Positions 16,325-25,848 are shown, numbered from the stretch's first letter. The stretch is DNA of 44,482 bases from Candidatus Izemoplasma sp. (GCA_029939945.1 JAOZRX010000010.1:1-44482); one strand, 5' to 3'. The notes: generated by a model not told the origin, from the sequence alone. Made by a program: numbers and translations.

Positions 16325-17353
16325 CTAGTTGTTAGCCATAAACTCTCTTAAAGCTCTTGCTGAATCATAATCTGAATCAATCGCAATAACGTAATTTGTA
16401 TGGTTATAAACTGCCATAACAGCTAATCCTTCATCAGTTTCAGCTATGTTAATGAATGCTTGTTGAATTGCATCAATTATACCTTGATCTAAATTAATTC
16501 TACTAACTGAAATAGTATCATTCATAATATTTGGTGTAACACCGATAACTTCAGTTTCTTCCCAAATTGTTAAAGTTCTACTATAATCTGTAGTCCATTC
16601 GTCTGCATAATCTCTACGTGCATCAGCATAAATAGTACCAACATCACAGTTACCAAGCGCTAAGTCAGCCATTTTAGCTCCATATGATCCTGATTCAGTA
16701 ACGTTTGGCATATCACCAAATGTTTTTTCTCCAAAGTTTTCATATACCCATAAGTTTGGATAAATGAATCCTGATGAAGATGAAGGTGAACTAACACACC
16801 ATTTAAGGTCTTTAACGTCGTCCCAAACTAGTTCAGTACCTGCATTAACTTTTGCAGCAACTGCTTGACCAGCAGTACTAGGTCCAGCAACGATTAAACC
16901 TTTATAATAATTTACTGGTGTATCGATTGGCAAAGTAGGTTCTCCATCATTCCAATCAATAGCGTCTAATGAATCTTTATTTAATCCGCTTCTTGCAGCA
17001 GATAAAATAACTTCAACAGGACTGTCAATTGTATCCGCAAACATAACATATGTTCCACCTGGTAAGAATGCTACATCACCAGTACCTGATAACATTGCTA
17101 TTCCAGCAGCTTCGTAAGATGAACTTACTAAGATATCTACTCCAGCAATATCGTATCCAGCATCTGATAATTCATCTAATAACAAATTCTCAAGTGGTGC
17201 AGTCATTGTCAAGATTTCATCAGCAGGTCTAGATGGCACAAAGTAAACTGTTAATGTGAAATCTGTATAATCTCTTTCTTCTACTTCTTTTTCACATCCA
17301 GCTAATGAAAAAGCCAATAATGCAACTAATAATAATGATAATAATTTTTTCAT
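16325..17353 (-). CDS. phnD: PhnD-type substrate-binding lipoprotein
   Basis: A 342-residue lipoprotein with signal MKKLLSLLLVALLAFSLAGC (Cys20 lipidated). The mature part shows PhnD-family features: VYFVPSRPADEIL near the start, GTGDVAFLPGGTYVMF, GLIVAGPSTAGQAV and the ligand-loop region VSSPSSSSGFIYPN. Binding proteins of this family take phosphonates, phosphite, hypophosphite or methylphosphonate; the ligand cannot be read from sequence. No C-P lyase, phosphonatase or phosphite dehydrogenase gene lies in the window. The upstream region to 17514 should hold the operon promoter, but I found no convincing one. Confidence 0.92.
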   Translation of the reverse strand: MKKLLSLLLVALLAFSLAGCEKEVEERDYTDFTLTVYFVPSRPADEILTMTAPLENLLLDELSDAGYDIAGVDILVSSSYEAAGIAMLSGTGDVAFLPGGTYVMFADTIDSPVEVILSAARSGLNKDSLDAIDWNDGEPTLPIDTPVNYYKGLIVAGPSTAGQAVAAKVNAGTELVWDDVKDLKWCVSSPSSSSGFIYPNLWVYENFGEKTFGDMPNVTESGSYGAKMADLALGNCDVGTIYADARRDYADEWTTDYSRTLTIWEETEVIGVTPNIMNDTISVSRINLDQGIIDAIQQAFINIAETDEGLAVMAVYNHTNYVIAIDSDYDSARALREFMANN

Positions 17354-17514
17354 TTGTTTCCTCCTATTTTTTTTGTGTTGTAATAAACTCTTATATTAAT
17401 ATTACTATAAAACCAATATTTTTTCCATATATATTTCATGTTAATTTGATTTAATTAAATTTTATCTAATACAACAAAAAAATTGCAGGGTGTCACTTAT
17501 AATTAGTGAAATAC

Positions 17515-18048
17515 TTATGACAATGACCTTGCATAAATAAAAAATAAATCACTTAATCTATTCATATACTTTAAGCAGTAACTCAGGTCATTTCTCTGAT
17601 ATTTCTCTATAAATCTAACAAGATTTCTTTCAGTTCTTCTTGTAATGCTTCTAGCTAAATCAAAATATGCTCCAGTTTTAGAAGTGTCACTTCCTGGAAG
17701 AACAAACTTAGGTAATATTTCATTTATTAATAAAAGCTCTTGTTCTTGCTTCTCTAATTCTTCAATATTTTCACTACTTATTTCAACTAATTTATCTCTT
17801 TGAGAAGAACTTGTAGATGTAGCAACTAGTGAACCAATGTTTTGTAATGTTTTTTGAATTAGTCTTATTTCATCCTTTGATTCAGTATAGTGATATACAA
17901 CTCCGAGAATACTACTAAGCTCATCAATACTCCCCAAAGTATCAAACAAAATATCACTTTTAGAAAATTCTTCGTTCGAATAATTTTTTGAAGCACCTTT
18001 ATCTCCTTTAGCTGTTGAGATAAATTTATAATCATCTATTTTTTTCAT
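17515..18048 (-). CDS. PduO-type cob(I)alamin adenosyltransferase
   Basis: A 177-residue protein of the PduO/MMAB adenosyltransferase family, which transfers the adenosyl group of ATP to cob(I)alamin. Family marks are FISTAKGDKGASKN (the ATP-binding N-terminus, usually TRTGDKG), LGSIDELSSILG, LPGSDTSKTGAYFDLARSI, TRRTERNLV and the ending YMNRLSDLFFIYAR. A longer frame back to 18159 would run through the terminator of the upstream gene, so the ATG at 18048 behind GAAGGAC is the start. No B12-dependent enzyme is adjacent. Confidence 0.9.
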   Translation of the reverse strand: MKKIDDYKFISTAKGDKGASKNYSNEEFSKSDILFDTLGSIDELSSILGVVYHYTESKDEIRLIQKTLQNIGSLVATSTSSSQRDKLVEISSENIEELEKQEQELLLINEILPKFVLPGSDTSKTGAYFDLARSITRRTERNLVRFIEKYQRNDLSYCLKYMNRLSDLFFIYARSLS

Positions 18049-18135
18049 GAATGTCCTTCTTTCTAAAACATTATTTATTCCTAGTTTAATTATATCATGT
18101 ATATATTTATTTTCTCTGCAAATTTTCATAAAAAA

Positions 18136-18161
18136 AGATGGTCTCAGAAACGAAACCATCT
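18136..18161 (-). terminator. Intrinsic terminator of the 5'-nucleotidase gene
   Basis: The stem AGATGGTCTC/GAAACCATCT (one G-U pair) is followed on the minus strand by seven T. Confidence 0.85.
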
Positions 18162-18182
18162 GTTTTCAATAATAGTAATTTT

Positions 18183-20435
18183 TTATGCAGCAGGTGTATA
18201 AGTGTGATCTCCAATATAATCGAATGTGTCTTTAGCATATTCAGTCCATTCAGTTAAATCAAATTCTACACTTCCTGAAGTTATTTCAGGTTTTCTTACT
18301 AATGTAACATCTTTAGCAAAGTCGTCTCCACCAGCTAATGCAGTAACACCAATTTGATCAATTACAACACCGTTTTGTAATAATTGAACAGCGTCATCTC
18401 CATTAAAGTGAGTAACACTTGGATAACTTAATTGAATATCACAATTAGTTTCTAAATTAGTTCCTGTATCAATTGCATCAGTACAAATTACTAATACATC
18501 CATAGAATCTAATGTTCCAGTTAATTGATATTCATTATAATCAGTTGCTTCGTCTCCATAATATTCTCTAATTGTATAAGAACTTAAATCAATAGTTGCA
18601 TCAGAAGGATTAAAGATTTCTAATGCTTTATTATTAGATCCACCTTCAATATATTCACTAATGAATAAATTAGGTGAAGTAACAACAACGATTCTACCCA
18701 TTACAGGCATAACAACGTCAGTACCCACAGTAAATTTAGTAGTTAAAGCTTCATGTAATCCCATGAATTCTCCAGCAGTAGGAACGTCTTCAAACATAAC
18801 ATATCCGTCTCCACCAGCTGCTAAGAAGTCATTAGTAGCTACAGTATAAATAGCATCTAAAACAATAGGAACTCCATCAACTAAAATATTTTGAACAACA
18901 GGGTTACCAGCAACTGATGTATTAATATCGAATGTAACACCAGCAACATGAGGCATTTTACCTGAAGCATCAGGATATGAAGAAACACCATAAGCTAAGA
19001 TATCAACAATGTCTTGTCCTGTCATATCTTTAGTAACAATAATGTTACCAAATGGTAATACAGTTATGATATCTCCAACAGTAATATCTCCAACAGGGAT
19101 ACTAGCTCTAATTCCTCCACCATTAGTAACGGCAATATCAGCACCAGTTACATCAAGCATAGAATCAGTAATTAGATTACCTAAGTTAGTTTCACCTGTT
19201 CTTACATCATCTCTTTCACCATCTAAGACAACAGAAGTTTGTCCAACAACAACATTTAAGATAACTTCTTGTTCAGCAACGATTCCATCAATGTAAGTTT
19301 GAACATCTTCATCTGCACCAAAAGCAAGTTCTTCTGCATCAGCAGCAGATATTAATGTAGAATTTCTACCAATAATATTTCCATCTTGAACGATTATTGA
19401 AAGAACACCTAAGTTTTTCATATATTCTCCAGTAGAAACGATTAATGTATCATTAACCATATATCCATGTTCTAAAGTTGAATGTGAATGTCCATCAATT
19501 ACAACATCAATTCCGTCAACTGCTAAAACGATATCTTCTGTAGTAACCAAAGTATCATCATCAAGTCCAACATGTGCTACTAAAATAATAACGTCTACTA
19601 AATCTTCAAGCTCAGCTACCATTAATTCAGCTTGAGCGATAGGATCTAAGAAATTAAGTCCAATAACATTATCAGGATGAGTTTTGTAAACAGTTTCTGG
19701 AGAAGTTAATCCAAAGAATCCAACCTTAACTCCTTCAAAGTCTTGAATGATGTATGGTTCAAATAAATCTGTATCATCAGCATCATATTGAATATTAGCA
19801 GAAATTATCGGGAAATCAGCCAATGCTTCTAATTCTAATAATCTGTCTTGCCCATAATCGAAGTCATGGTTACCAGGAACCAACATATCGTATTCCATGA
19901 AGTTCATTACATTAAGAACACTTTCTCCTTCTTCTAATGTAGCAAAAGTTGTACCATGAAGAATATCTCCGGCTGAAACTAAGAATGTATTGTTGTATCT
20001 AGCGTCGATTTCATCAACAATATTCTTAACAGTAGCCATACCCATAGTACCAGACCAAGAATCATCATTTACACGACCATGAACATCATTAGTGTGCATT
20101 ATTATAATCTCAGTTTGTTTTAAGAATGGTAAGTCTTCAGCATTTAGATCATCGATTTCGCCATTTAGATCATCAACAACAACATCTAAAGCATCTAATT
20201 CTGCTTGAAGTGCATCCATTGCAGTGTTAGAATCTCCTTCTAAGTCTGCAAGTTCTTGAATTAAAGCATCTAATTCTGCTTGAAGTGCATCATTTGCAGT
20301 GTTAGAATCTCCTTCTAAGTCTGCAAGTTCTTGTGTTAAAGCATCAATTGAATCTTGTAATCCTGTGTCTTCTTCACATGCAGCTAACGTGAAAGAAAAC
20401 AAGAAAACAAATAATAAAATAAATAATTTTTTCAC
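18183..20435 (-). CDS. 5'-nucleotidase/UshA-like metallophosphoesterase lipoprotein with lamin-tail domain
   Basis: About 750 residues. The lipoprotein signal ends FTLAAC. A short coiled coil (about residues 25-95) contains two nearly identical 25-residue units (QELADLEGDSNTA, then DALQAELDAL). The metallophosphoesterase domain follows, with IIMHTNDVHGR, SAGDILHGT, PGNHDFDYG, VAHVGLD and DGHSHS; then the 5'-nucleotidase C-terminal domain (GNLITDSMLD, TNGGGIR, ATNDFLAAGGDGY). The C-terminus is a lamin-tail-like domain (FISEYIEGGSNNKALEIFN). It likely releases phosphate and nucleosides from extracellular nucleotides. The start is the GTG at 20435, ten bases after AAGGAG. Confidence 0.93.
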   Translation of the reverse strand: MKKLFILLFVFLFSFTLAACEEDTGLQDSIDALTQELADLEGDSNTANDALQAELDALIQELADLEGDSNTAMDALQAELDALDVVVDDLNGEIDDLNAEDLPFLKQTEIIIMHTNDVHGRVNDDSWSGTMGMATVKNIVDEIDARYNNTFLVSAGDILHGTTFATLEEGESVLNVMNFMEYDMLVPGNHDFDYGQDRLLELEALADFPIISANIQYDADDTDLFEPYIIQDFEGVKVGFFGLTSPETVYKTHPDNVIGLNFLDPIAQAELMVAELEDLVDVIILVAHVGLDDDTLVTTEDIVLAVDGIDVVIDGHSHSTLEHGYMVNDTLIVSTGEYMKNLGVLSIIVQDGNIIGRNSTLISAADAEELAFGADEDVQTYIDGIVAEQEVILNVVVGQTSVVLDGERDDVRTGETNLGNLITDSMLDVTGADIAVTNGGGIRASIPVGDITVGDIITVLPFGNIIVTKDMTGQDIVDILAYGVSSYPDASGKMPHVAGVTFDINTSVAGNPVVQNILVDGVPIVLDAIYTVATNDFLAAGGDGYVMFEDVPTAGEFMGLHEALTTKFTVGTDVVMPVMGRIVVVTSPNLFISEYIEGGSNNKALEIFNPSDATIDLSSYTIREYYGDEATDYNEYQLTGTLDSMDVLVICTDAIDTGTNLETNCDIQLSYPSVTHFNGDDAVQLLQNGVVIDQIGVTALAGGDDFAKDVTLVRKPEITSGSVEFDLTEWTEYAKDTFDYIGDHTYTPAA

Positions 20436-20471
20436 TTTTTCAATCTCCTTTTCCAATTAGTTTGTGCACTT

Positions 20472-20500
20472 ATTATACTACAAACCAAGAGGTTTTTGAA
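20472..20500 (-). promoter_or_regulatory. Promoter of the 5'-nucleotidase gene
   Basis: On the minus strand TTCAAA (20500-20495) and TATAAT (20477-20472) are 17 bases apart, about 37 bases before the GTG start. A TACGAA-N6-TTCGTA inverted repeat lies upstream near 20520-20537. Confidence 0.7.
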
Positions 20501-20550
20501 TAGTTTTTGCAAGCCTTTTTACGAATTCGTTTTCGTATATTAATTTTAAA

Positions 20551-20581
20551 AAAAGCAAACACTAAGTAATGTGCTTGCTTT
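20551..20581 (-). terminator. Intrinsic terminator of the flavin reductase-like gene
   Basis: The stem AAAGCAAgCAC/GTGtTTGCTTT on the minus strand is followed by a T-run. Confidence 0.75.
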
Positions 20582-20618
20582 GCATTTTTAATAATTGGTT
20601 AGTTTGAAAAATAAATTA

Positions 20619-21287
20619 TTATTCATATCCATTGAATCGATCAAACTTAATATTATTAGGACTTATTCCAAGATTAGCTATTTGCTCTTTTATTCCACTT
20701 AAAAATCTAGGACTTCCAACAACATAATAATATGCATTATTCATGTATTTTAGAGTAATTTCTTCAATTGCTTTTTTTGTATAATCAATATCAGATTCAT
20801 AGTGTTTTATCACAAAATCCATTTGATCAAGTTCTTCTTTAAAAGGATAGATTTCTCTAGGCTCAGAATAAATTAACTCGCAAGATTTATCATAAGTGCT
20901 ATTCTCAATTTGTTTTAATATCCCTCTTGCTGGAGTAATGCCAATTCCACCAACTATAAAAATACTGTTATATTCTTCTTCCAAAGTGAATTTTCCCATT
21001 GGTCCATCAAAAGTCATTATATCTCCAACTTCAAGTTCTCTCATCTTAACTTTAAAATCACTTGGTTCTTCAACAATCTTTGTAGCTACTTTAAAAATAT
21101 TTTCTTTTAAGCTCGAAGCAATGCTAAAGGCTCTAACTTTTCTTCCATCTATTTCTTTATCAACATGCATGAAAACACCATATTGTCCTTCTTTAAAAGT
21201 TATCCCTTCTGGTATATCAAAATCAAATATATAGTAATCTTCTCCAACAATAGTTTTACTTTTTAGTTTTAAGATATATCTTTTCAT
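20619..21287 (-). CDS. Ferredoxin-NADP reductase-fold flavoprotein oxidoreductase
   Basis: A 222-residue protein of the ferredoxin reductase superfamily. The FAD-binding beta-barrel has RAFSIASS (the RxxS motif) and FDGPMGKF. The NAD(P) domain has IFIVGGIGITPARGIL and YYVVGSP. There is no C-terminal Fe-S Cys cluster, so it is the minimal FAD-NAD(P) form. The electron acceptor is unknown. The start follows GAGGTG at slightly long spacing. It is followed by its own terminator and precedes the 5'-nucleotidase gene. Confidence 0.88.
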   Translation of the reverse strand: MKRYILKLKSKTIVGEDYYIFDFDIPEGITFKEGQYGVFMHVDKEIDGRKVRAFSIASSLKENIFKVATKIVEEPSDFKVKMRELEVGDIMTFDGPMGKFTLEEEYNSIFIVGGIGITPARGILKQIENSTYDKSCELIYSEPREIYPFKEELDQMDFVIKHYESDIDYTKKAIEEITLKYMNNAYYYVVGSPRFLSGIKEQIANLGISPNNIKFDRFNGYE

Positions 21288-21345
21288 TTTAATTTTTCAC
21301 CTCATTATTATTATATTAGAATTGTAATTAAATGTAAATTAGAGT

Positions 21346-21942
21346 TTACTCATATATCCTATTCTTCTTAAAAAAACTTCTCCCAAAATAGATATATACT
21401 ACAAACAATAAAAGCAATCCAAACGATACATAAGATGGAAGATTATTTGTTAAGAATCCGATTACTCCAAAATAGATTAAAGAATTACCAAAATACAAAA
21501 AGAAATAAGCTCCTACAAGAGTAATCATATATTTTTTAAATCCAACCTTGGATAACGGTACAGCAATTTTTACTGGATAGGTTGGTATCATTGGAACCCC
21601 AATCACCAAAATATGTCTCCAAGTAGCTGTAGTATTCACCCAGTTTAAAACTTTACTTGAAATGTTTTTTTCAAATAAAATATCATTTGATTTTGTATTA
21701 AATTTCGTAGTTGCCAAATAGAGTAATAAAATCCCAACTAAATTTGACAGGAAAACAACTAGGAATCCAAGAGGAATTCCTAGTAATAAAAAAGCTAATG
21801 ATAAATTTAATAAGGCTAATGGATTCTCAAATAGAGGATGCATTATCCCAAAAACAATAATAATAATGAATCCATAACTTCCTAAAATGAAAATTAATTC
21901 ATCAACAAATTGTTCAAAGTTGATACTTAGTAAATACTCCAT
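21346..21942 (-). CDS. VTT/DedA-like membrane protein
   Basis: A 198-residue protein with about five or six hydrophobic segments. HPLFENPLALLNLSLAFLLL, the GN-like SNLVGILLLYLA and the re-entrant-like PMIPTYPVKIAVPLSKVGFKKY resemble the VTT (TVP38/TMEM64/DedA-like) family, whose members move or scramble lipids. The match is by pattern and is not certain. The start follows AGGTGATTTAA. It is in line with the downstream flavoprotein gene, 58 bases apart. Confidence 0.6.
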   Translation of the reverse strand: MEYLLSINFEQFVDELIFILGSYGFIIIIVFGIMHPLFENPLALLNLSLAFLLLGIPLGFLVVFLSNLVGILLLYLATTKFNTKSNDILFEKNISSKVLNWVNTTATWRHILVIGVPMIPTYPVKIAVPLSKVGFKKYMITLVGAYFFLYFGNSLIYFGVIGFLTNNLPSYVSFGLLLLFVVYIYFGRSFFKKNRIYE

Positions 21943-22002
21943 TTAAATCACCTATCTATTATTATAAAAGAAAAGAAGCGCTACATACAGCCTCCTATCC
22001 CT

Positions 22003-22278
22003 TTATTTTTTCTTAACTTTTTCAACAACTTGATCTACTTTTTTTGTTGTGTTAGCCACAATTTGTTCAACTTTTCCTTCTGCCTTTTGCTTGAATTTAC
22101 GTGCTTTTTCATATTTTTCTTCATTTTCAAACTTTTCTTTTAATTCATTTAATTTGTCAACACTCTTTTGAATAAGTTTACCTGCTTCTTTTCCAAGCTT
22201 TTGTCCTTTTTCTTCAAGAGATCTTTCAATATCAGTTCTTTCATCTAGTATTACTTCTTGGTTTTTTCTTTTAAACAT
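22003..22278 (-). CDS. Small highly charged helical protein, function unknown
   Basis: A 91-residue protein made almost wholly of Lys, Glu and hydrophobic residues in a helical pattern (LIQKSVDKLNELKEKFENEE). It has no signal peptide or membrane segment. It resembles small soluble coiled-coil or apolipoprotein-like proteins; I do not recognise the family. The start is the ATG at 22278 behind AAAGGAGG; the longer frame would overlap the ABC-2 permease gene. It directly follows that gene and may be co-transcribed with it. Confidence 0.6.
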   Translation of the reverse strand: MFKRKNQEVILDERTDIERSLEEKGQKLGKEAGKLIQKSVDKLNELKEKFENEEKYEKARKFKQKAEGKVEQIVANTTKKVDQVVEKVKKK

Positions 22279-22306
22279 ACTCGTAATTTCCTCCTTTATT
22301 AAATTA

Positions 22307-23182
22307 TTATAGCTTAGTTTTTGATAATTTAATAACACTCATTGTATAGAAAATAACAGCAAATACTATCATTGATAATACTAAGTGGATAGAATCCATT
22401 GTAAATCCACCAACATTAACTTCAAGGCCATATATCATTATATAATTATCATATAAATCAGTAGGTGCTCCATCAAAAACCAATTTTATTGCATCTTTCA
22501 TATATATATTCCTTATCAGAGTAACACTATGTGCACTTGGAAGTACATTCATAAATGTCTGTATGTTTTTACCTAGAATTCCAATAGGAATATATATTCC
22601 TCCAAGGAATCCAATAAATGTCCCTACAATAGTACTTAATGCTCCAAAAGCATTTGGAGATTTAATAAACAATGCTAAGTAGAAGAAGAAACTACTGAAG
22701 GTAATTATTGATAAAATAATTGCTCCTAGTAGCTGCATTAATGGAATGAAACTTAAAAATTCTCCTCCATTAAAATATACATATACTTGCCCTATTATCA
22801 TATTGAAGAATACCATAATAAATCCAATTATCCATGAACTTATTAAATAGCTTAAAGCTAATATTCTGCGATCTATTGGTGAAGTATAAAAATCATTTAT
22901 TGTTCCGTTTTGTCTATCCATTACTAAAGTACCTAAAGCCATCAATGGTACAGTTACAGTTGAAACAGTAAGGATACCTGCCATAATCCATGAACTGGCA
23001 AGCCAGTTAATTCCTTCGATATCTCCAAAGTTATCAGCTAGATTATCCATTTGTGTTTTCCCTAAAAATAAGATGAATAATAACAAGATAATTATGATAG
23101 ATAAAAAGCTGAAAAAGACTGCTGCTCTATCTCTTAAATATAGTTTAGTATTTCTAATTACAAGTTGGTATAGTACATTCAT
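22307..23182 (-). CDS. ABC-2 type transporter permease
   Basis: A 291-residue permease with six membrane segments. The first spans about residues 18-40; then come the amphipathic region NGTINDFYTSPIDRRILALSY and segments near 110-135, 145-170, 185-205 and 265-285. This is the DrrB/YhaP-like architecture. The motif LGGIYIPIGILGKNIQ before the last segments is typical. It should work with the ATPase encoded just upstream; the ATG overlaps the ATPase stop codon by one base. The exported substrate is unknown; drugs, lipids or peptides are possible. Confidence 0.9.
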   Translation of the reverse strand: MNVLYQLVIRNTKLYLRDRAAVFFSFLSIIIILLLFILFLGKTQMDNLADNFGDIEGINWLASSWIMAGILTVSTVTVPLMALGTLVMDRQNGTINDFYTSPIDRRILALSYLISSWIIGFIMVFFNMIIGQVYVYFNGGEFLSFIPLMQLLGAIILSIITFSSFFFYLALFIKSPNAFGALSTIVGTFIGFLGGIYIPIGILGKNIQTFMNVLPSAHSVTLIRNIYMKDAIKLVFDGAPTDLYDNYIMIYGLEVNVGGFTMDSIHLVLSMIVFAVIFYTMSVIKLSKTKL

Positions 23183-24090
23183 TATTCACTCACCAACTTT
23201 CTTCCAGTAATATTTAAGAAAACATCATCCATGTTGCCTCTAAGTATTTCAAATTCTCTTATATGATCTCGATATTTTTCTACTAAATCAATACCATTAA
23301 AACAGTTATCAATAATAATATTAATAGTATCATTTACAATATAGTAATCTATATTATCTTCTTTTAATATTTTTTCTAAGTTATTATTAGGAATTATTTT
23401 TACTCGATCATTTGAATACTTCAAACGAAGTTCCTCACTTGATCCTTCAGCGAGTATTACTCCTTCATCTATAATTACAACTTTATTAGCATCTAATACT
23501 TCTTCCATATAATGAGTTGTTAAGAAGATTGTTATTTCTTTTTGTGTTCTCAATTTCTCAATCAACTTCCAAATATCTCTTCTACTTTTTGGATCTAATC
23601 CAGTAGTTGGTTCATCTAAAATTAATATCTCAGGCCAATTAAGTAAAGCTCTTGCGATATCTGCCTTACGTCTTTGTCCACCACTTAATTCACCATATCT
23701 CTGGTTTACAAATGACTTAATTTCTAAGAACTCATTTATCTCATCAATCCTTATATTAAGGTCATCCTTATTAATCTTATAAAAAGATGCTCTCACAATT
23801 AAATTCTCTTTAACTGTTAGTAAGTCATCTAACATTGAATTTTGAAAAACAACACCAATAATTCCTCTAATTAATGCATCACTTCTACCAATTTTATAAT
23901 CCAAGACCTCAACGTCTCCACTATTTTTGTCTAATAGTGTAGCAATTATATTTATGGTAGTACTCTTCCCTGCACCATTTGGTCCAAGAAAAGCAAAAAA
24001 GGAATTTCTTTCTACTGTAAAACTAATGTTTTTCACAGCTTCTACGTCTCCATATGTCTTAATTAGATTTGATACTTTTATTACACTCAT
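23182..24090 (-). CDS. ABC-2 type transporter ATPase
   Basis: A 302-residue DrrA/CcmA-like ATPase. The Walker A motif is GPNGAGKSTT, the Q-loop lies in VVFQNSML, the signature is LSGGQRRKADIARAL, the Walker B motif is ILILDEPTTGLD and the switch His is in LTTHYMEE. A C-terminal extension of about 80 residues is usual for the family. It powers the permease at 22307. The start follows GAGGTGGAATT. Confidence 0.95.
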   Translation of the reverse strand: MSVIKVSNLIKTYGDVEAVKNISFTVERNSFFAFLGPNGAGKSTTINIIATLLDKNSGDVEVLDYKIGRSDALIRGIIGVVFQNSMLDDLLTVKENLIVRASFYKINKDDLNIRIDEINEFLEIKSFVNQRYGELSGGQRRKADIARALLNWPEILILDEPTTGLDPKSRRDIWKLIEKLRTQKEITIFLTTHYMEEVLDANKVVIIDEGVILAEGSSEELRLKYSNDRVKIIPNNNLEKILKEDNIDYYIVNDTINIIIDNCFNGIDLVEKYRDHIREFEILRGNMDDVFLNITGRKLVSE

Positions 24091-24126
24091 AATTCCACCT
24101 CGCTATTTATATTCCTTGTATTTATA

Positions 24127-24155
24127 ATTCTACAAAAAATCAGTAGTAATTTCAA
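24127..24155 (-). promoter_or_regulatory. Promoter of the ABC-2 exporter operon
   Basis: On the minus strand TTGAAA (24155-24150) and TAGAAT (24132-24127) are 17 bases apart, about 37 bases before the ATPase start. Confidence 0.7.
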
Positions 24156-24261
24156 ACTATATAGTAAAAACAAAAAGAGAAAATATCATTTAGCTTATTC
24201 TAAATAGTGCTTTTTTCAACACTATATTTTCTACTAAAAACGAAAAATAATCAATAAAAAA

Positions 24262-24283
24262 GACCGCAATAATAACTGTGGTC
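24262..24283 (-). terminator. Terminator of the cardiolipin synthase gene
   Basis: The stem GACCgCA/TGtGGTC is followed on the minus strand by six T. Confidence 0.65.
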
Positions 24284-24303
24284 AATTTAAGAATATAAGT
24301 GTG

Positions 24304-25848
24304 TTATACTAATGGAGAGAATAGATTAAATAATCCTTCTACTAAACGATTAATTAATCCGCGATTCTTCCATTTAGATAATAAAACCTCTTTTGATTTT
24401 GTTAAGTCTAATTCAAAGTCTTCAGTTAGAGCATTAACAGTATCATTATAAAGTAATACTGTTGCTTCAAAGTTTATTCTAGCGCTTCTATTGTCAAGAT
24501 TGTATGTTCCACAACTAGCAATAAAATCATCAACAATCAATATTTTTGCATGAGTAAATGTTTTCTTATATAAATATATTTTAACTCCTGCTGCAAGTAA
24601 CTGTTCAAAGAAAGATTTAGTAACAATATAAATTGATTTCTTATCCGGTTTTCCGGGTAGAATAAGAGAGACTTCAACTCCTCCTTTAGAGGCAATAATA
24701 AGTGATGTTAAAATCTCTTGGTCAAGCGCTAAATATGGAGACATAATTTTAATAGAAATTTTTGCATTGTTTATCATTTTAACATAAGTATTTCTTATTG
24801 GTGGATATTCAAAATCAGGACCCGAAGGTATAATTTGAACTAACCCTTTAGCTTCTATTTTTTCTGATATATAGTACTTATCATCATCTACAAATTTATG
24901 TTTAGCATAATAGAGATCTCTTAAAAATAATGCAGTAAGTGAATTTACAGCTTTGCCTTCTAACATTAATTGTGTATCTCTAAACATTGCATATTTTTTA
25001 GATTCATTATTATATTCATCACCTAAGTTCATTCCACCAATAAATCCATATTTACCATCAACGATAGTAACTTTTCGATGATTACGATAATTGATTCTTG
25101 TATTGAAAAACCCAAAATAGACCTTGTCATTCGCTACCACTTTAACACCGTTTTTTTTGAGTCTTCTCATAAATCTTTTATTTAAGAATACACTACCAAT
25201 TGCATCATATAATAATTTGACTTCAACACCTTGTTTAGCTTTTTTTTCTAATATCTCTAAAATTTTCTTACCAATTTTATCTGTTCTGATAATATAGAAC
25301 TGCATAAATATAAATTTATCAGCACTTTCTAATTTTTCTATCAGTTTTGGATAATAGTTTTCTCCATTTCTTAAAACCATTGCAGAAGAATCATCTAAAT
25401 ATGCATGATGATGCGCCATATTATATGCAGTTTTGTAAATATCAGTTACTTCAGAATCTATTTCTTTATATCCTGGTTCATTGAAATTTGTAATGGGTTC
25501 ATGTGTTAAATACAATCCATCTTTTATTAAAGGGTGAGCAAGGTAACGGAAACTCTTTTTAAAATTTCTTCCAAATGTCAAAAATAATGCGAGTCCTAAG
25601 AATGGCTCAAAAGACAAAAGCAACAACCAAGGTAGTTTTGTTGGTGATGAATCACTCCTAATTAATATCCCAAGAAATATCAATACAGCCAAGCCAGTAA
25701 ATAAGAAATGCAAAAAGATATTCAAAAACTGAGTTAATGAATATTTATTAAAATAGAACAAAAATGCTTTTTCAAAAAGAAATCTAAATGAAATAGCTAA
25801 GACTATTAATAATGTTAACCAAAAGATTCTCTTTACATTCAACTTCAT
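24304..25848 (-). CDS. cls: Cardiolipin synthase (phospholipase D family)
   Basis: About 514 residues. Two N-terminal membrane segments are followed by a PLD-nuclease N-terminal region (LLLLSFEPFLGLALFLTFGR). Two HKD-type catalytic motifs follow: YRNHRKVTIVDGKYGFIGGMN near residue 235 and FTHAKILIVDDFIASCGTYN near residue 435. The enzyme makes cardiolipin from two phosphatidylglycerols at the inner membrane face. The first motif reads HxK as HRK and the second as HAK, so both sites look intact. The ATG at 25848 follows AGGTGATTACC. It lies downstream of the coiled-coil gene but a terminator separates them. Confidence 0.94.
   Translation of the reverse strand: MKLNVKRIFWLTLLIVLAISFRFLFEKAFLFYFNKYSLTQFLNIFLHFLFTGLAVLIFLGILIRSDSSPTKLPWLLLLSFEPFLGLALFLTFGRNFKKSFRYLAHPLIKDGLYLTHEPITNFNEPGYKEIDSEVTDIYKTAYNMAHHHAYLDDSSAMVLRNGENYYPKLIEKLESADKFIFMQFYIIRTDKIGKKILEILEKKAKQGVEVKLLYDAIGSVFLNKRFMRRLKKNGVKVVANDKVYFGFFNTRINYRNHRKVTIVDGKYGFIGGMNLGDEYNNESKKYAMFRDTQLMLEGKAVNSLTALFLRDLYYAKHKFVDDDKYYISEKIEAKGLVQIIPSGPDFEYPPIRNTYVKMINNAKISIKIMSPYLALDQEILTSLIIASKGGVEVSLILPGKPDKKSIYIVTKSFFEQLLAAGVKIYLYKKTFTHAKILIVDDFIASCGTYNLDNRSARINFEATVLLYNDTVNALTEDFELDLTKSKEVLLSKWKNRGLINRLVEGLFNLFSPLV

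Noticed and set aside
18049-18159. Longer N-terminus for the cobalamin adenosyltransferase
   Set aside because: The extension would be encoded across the terminator hairpin of the upstream gene, and the family N-terminus begins at the internal ATG with a ribosome site.
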